Of a stretch of DNA of 6,728 bases, positions 6,507 to 6,728 are shown in pieces. Source of the stretch: Acidovorax sp. (GTDB lineage Bacteria; Pseudomonadota; Gammaproteobacteria; Burkholderiales; Burkholderiaceae_C); NCBI GenBank assembly GCA_011620245.1, contig WOZN01000179.1, forward strand, positions 1-6,728. Reading direction: 5' to 3'. Both the position numbers and the translations under genes were made by a program. How positions within the stretch are numbered: the first letter of the stretch is position 1; every line of letters begins with the position of its first letter. A model generated the notes under the pieces. It ran no database searches. It worked only from the letters and a program-made list of their open reading frames with translations, and had not been told where the DNA came from.

Positions 6507-6728
6507 AACGGCAGTTGGATGCGCCTGCCGGTGCCGTGATCGGGGTGCCAGGCAAGGCGAGACGACGCGGCGGGCTACTGCCCGCAAGGAGGAGCAACGC
6601 CGCATGGCGCCCCGAGCGCGGTGCTGGCAGGTGCATAGCGCTCTCACCCAAAAGGTGAACGCCATCGAAGCCGTCAAGCGTTGATTTCATGCGACCTGGC
6701 AAGGAATACAAAGCGGTCAACTGCCGTT
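6507..6728. repeat. Putative structured element bounded by 11-bp inverted repeats
   Basis: AACGGCAGTTG (6507-6517) is repeated exactly as the inverted copy CAACTGCCGTT (6718-6728), enclosing about 222 bp without a recognisable protein gene. The right copy ends at the last base of the window, so the true repeat may be longer. The left copy is preceded by CTAAA. Contents from left to right are the long stem of 6519-6636, a TCACC/GGTGA hairpin (6644-6658), a weak AACGC/GCGTT pair (6658-6662 with 6678-6682) and a little-structured stretch to 6717. The ten bases TGCATAGCGC occur both before the element (6485-6494) and inside it (6632-6641). A MITE-like mobile element or a dispersed structured repeat fits best; no transposase is visible and no target duplication can be judged. 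Confidence 0.45.
6519..6636 (+). ncRNA. Candidate structured RNA: long rod-like hairpin, family not recognised
   Basis: Bases 6519-6550 pair with 6605-6636 at 31 of 32 positions. The only mismatch is A6539-G6616, and six pairs are G-U wobbles (at 6523, 6530, 6532, 6533, 6537 and 6546). Further in, 6552-6553 pairs with 6602-6603 and 6556-6559 with 6598-6601, and GCGGGC/GCCCGC (6570-6575 and 6580-6585) closes a TACT tetraloop. The wobbles would become C-A mismatches on the other strand, so a plus-strand RNA is favoured. A purine run AAGGAGGAG (6586-6594) lies in an internal loop, and an ATG at 6604 sits at the helix edge. It does not match RNase P, tmRNA, SRP RNA or 6S RNA as I know them. It could be part of a mobile element instead of an independent RNA gene. 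Confidence 0.4.

Noticed and set aside
6477..6720. Overlapping short frames on both strands after engB (66 to 72 codons)
   Set aside because: They overlap one another across the long stem, are Arg-rich without motifs, and are better explained by the structured element. Only the 26-codon frame with a good ribosome binding site is kept, as a finding.
6507..6728. CRISPR array, tRNA, riboswitch or group II intron in the region after engB
   Set aside because: There are no regularly spaced direct repeats, no tRNA cloverleaf, and no domain V-like sequence or GTGYG intron boundary that I could identify. The stem architecture matches no riboswitch I know.

Overview
The window looks like chromosomal DNA from a high-GC betaproteobacterium, most likely Comamonadaceae (Acidovorax-like). 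This rests on protein character (a system II cytochrome c maturation pair, a di-haem cytochrome c4 and an EngB with the WMHTARFLTTAAQLHHLPP-type N-terminus) and on strong GC bias at third codon positions. No database search was possible, so the taxonomic call is inference.

Layout. Positions 1-5630 are read on the minus strand. In transcription order they are a di-haem cytochrome c4 (4989-5630), resB (2702-4849), ccsB (1350-2693), msrP (161-1156) and the first 37 codons of msrQ (1-113, cut by the window edge). Divergent to these is engB on the plus strand (5702-6445). A 71-bp gap between cytochrome c4 and engB holds two opposed -10 boxes that overlap.

Function. ResB and CcsB form the system II haem transporter and cytochrome c synthase. 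Cytochrome c4, the gene just upstream, is a typical client with two CXXCH haem sites. MsrP and MsrQ repair oxidised methionines in periplasmic proteins, so the minus-strand block is an envelope redox set: a cytochrome, its assembly machine and a protein repair system. EngB is a ribosome-assembly GTPase.

Regulatory and structural DNA. An intrinsic-terminator-like hairpin with a T-tract lies between cytochrome c4 and resB, and an upstream segment could pair with it as an antiterminator. The resB stop codon overlaps the ccsB ribosome binding site. A 38-bp imperfect palindrome spans the ccsB stop codon, and a 9-bp inverted repeat lies upstream of msrP.

The most unusual part is the roughly 280 bp after engB, where I see no recognisable protein gene. 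It contains a hairpin next to the engB stop, then an element bounded by 11-bp inverted repeats (6507-6517 and 6718-6728, the second ending at the window edge). Inside is a long rod-like stem, 6519-6550 with 6605-6636, with 31 of 32 positions paired including six G-U wobbles. The wobbles favour a plus-strand structured RNA. I read this as a candidate mobile or dispersed structured element, not identified.
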